A DNA stretch of 6,508 nucleotides. Origin: RGIG6307 sp964424345. GTDB lineage: Bacteria > Bacillota > Clostridia > Lachnospirales > Lachnospiraceae. The notes beneath the pieces were generated by a model that did no database searches, had not been told where the DNA came from, and worked only from the letters and a program-made list of their open reading frames with translations. Location of the stretch: assembly GCA_964424345.1 (NCBI GenBank), contig CAYRIK010000055.1:1-6508 (forward strand), written 5' to 3'. The position numbers and the translations under genes were made by a program. Shown here one piece after another: positions 6,106-6,508 of this stretch (the stretch's first letter is position 1; every line of letters starts with the position of its first letter).

Positions 6106-6508
6106 TCATTTTGAACTCTGACTTTTTCTCGCTTCCTCTATTTCATACTCCCTTATACAATCTAAATACGGCTGCATTTTGGACATTTCTTTTTCCATAT
6201 CAATTATTGTATAATTAAAAAAGTTAAACTTCTCTTTATTTTGCGAATAAAACTTTATAGCGGCATCACACAATAATAAGCACAACCTATGAATACTTAC
6301 GCGATAATTGAATGCCTCAGTATTATCTGCATTCTGAGACACCATAGAACAATCCACATAAATAGCAAAAATTTCTTGTGGCGCCTCTATTACAAGTTCA
6401 AAACAATCAATACCAGTCTTTTTCTTCTCGATGTTAGGATTGCCTTGATGTAATAACGAACATCTTAATTGATAGACTACATCAGCACTTAAATATGGCA
6501 TATCACCT
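6106..6508 (-). CDS. Unrecognised protein, C-terminal part; start probably outside window
   Basis: The frame is open from the window edge to a TGA at 6108-6106. The first in-window ATG (6501) would give 131 aa. However, the frame continues upstream through GGT GAT to the edge, and the only upstream bases, AGGTGAT, sit too close to serve as a good ribosome binding site, so I treat the gene as 5'-truncated. The sequence YQLRCSLLHQGNPN near the start resembles a motif I recall from small uncharacterised proteins (YxLRCxxLHxG); I cannot name a family or function. The rest is mixed beta and alpha (FAIYVDC, then a Cys-containing helix LCLLLCDAAIKFY) with a charged C-terminal helix. There is no signal peptide or membrane segment. 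It is separated from the R-M operon by 293 bp and a likely terminator, so it is probably not part of that operon. Confidence 0.7.
   Translation of the reverse strand, partial: GDMPYLSADVVYQLRCSLLHQGNPNIEKKKTGIDCFELVIEAPQEIFAIYVDCSMVSQNADNTEAFNYRVSIHRLCLLLCDAAIKFYSQNKEKFNFFNYTIIDMEKEMSKMQPYLDCIREYEIEEARKSQSSK

Noticed and set aside
6085..6106. GCAAG/CTTGC hairpin followed by five Ts on the plus strand
   Set aside because: The 5-bp stem has a long loop, no plus-strand gene precedes it, and it runs into the stop codon of the minus-strand gene; too weak to annotate.
1..6508. CRISPR array, tRNA or rRNA, insertion sequence, or integrase/attachment site
   Set aside because: I saw no regularly spaced repeats with variable spacers, no cloverleaf-like sequence, no transposase motifs and no terminal inverted repeats with flanking duplications.

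Overview
The window is AT-rich. It has strong GGAGG-type ribosome binding sites, a textbook sigma-70/sigma-A promoter and short U-tailed hairpins. This suits a low-GC bacterium, most likely a Bacillota (clostridial or bacillus-like) genome; that is an inference from style, not a taxonomic identification. All genes lie on the minus strand, so transcription runs from high to low coordinates. The content is a defence locus: a compact restriction-modification operon followed by a second restriction-type gene.

In transcription order: (1) 6508-6106 holds the 3' part of an unrecognised protein whose start probably lies outside the window. (2) 5813-6105 is intergenic. It has a minus-strand hairpin with a U-tract (5921-5949), three CGATAT boxes spaced exactly 21 bp apart (5860, 5881, 5902), and a near-consensus promoter (TTGAAA, 17 bp, TATACT). 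(3) 5812-5615 encodes a 65-aa Cro/C1-type HTH regulator. (4) 5618-3471 encodes a 715-aa protein made of two complete cytosine-C5 DNA methyltransferases in tandem. (5) 3466-1994 encodes a 490-aa PD-(D/E)xK endonuclease, probably of the AlwI/BspD6I-like type IIS kind. (6) 1925-1 encodes a DUF262-DUF1524 protein (GmrSD-like), cut off at its C-terminus by the window edge.

The HTH and methyltransferase genes overlap by ATGA. The methyltransferase and endonuclease genes are 4 bp apart, and the endonuclease ribosome binding site lies inside the end of the methyltransferase gene. The DUF262 gene follows after 68 bp with its own strong ribosome binding site. The simplest reading is one C-M-R transcript that also reads into the GmrSD-like gene. 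The double methyltransferase would protect both strands of an asymmetric target. The endonuclease would cut the unmodified target. The small HTH protein would bind the phased boxes to set expression. The DUF262-DUF1524 nuclease could act as a second layer, possibly against modified phage DNA that escapes the first.

The individual families are known. What is less ordinary is the combination (a fused double-C5 methyltransferase, an AlwI-like nuclease and a GmrSD-like protein under one phased operator array) and the operator array itself. Nothing here supports claiming an entirely new system.
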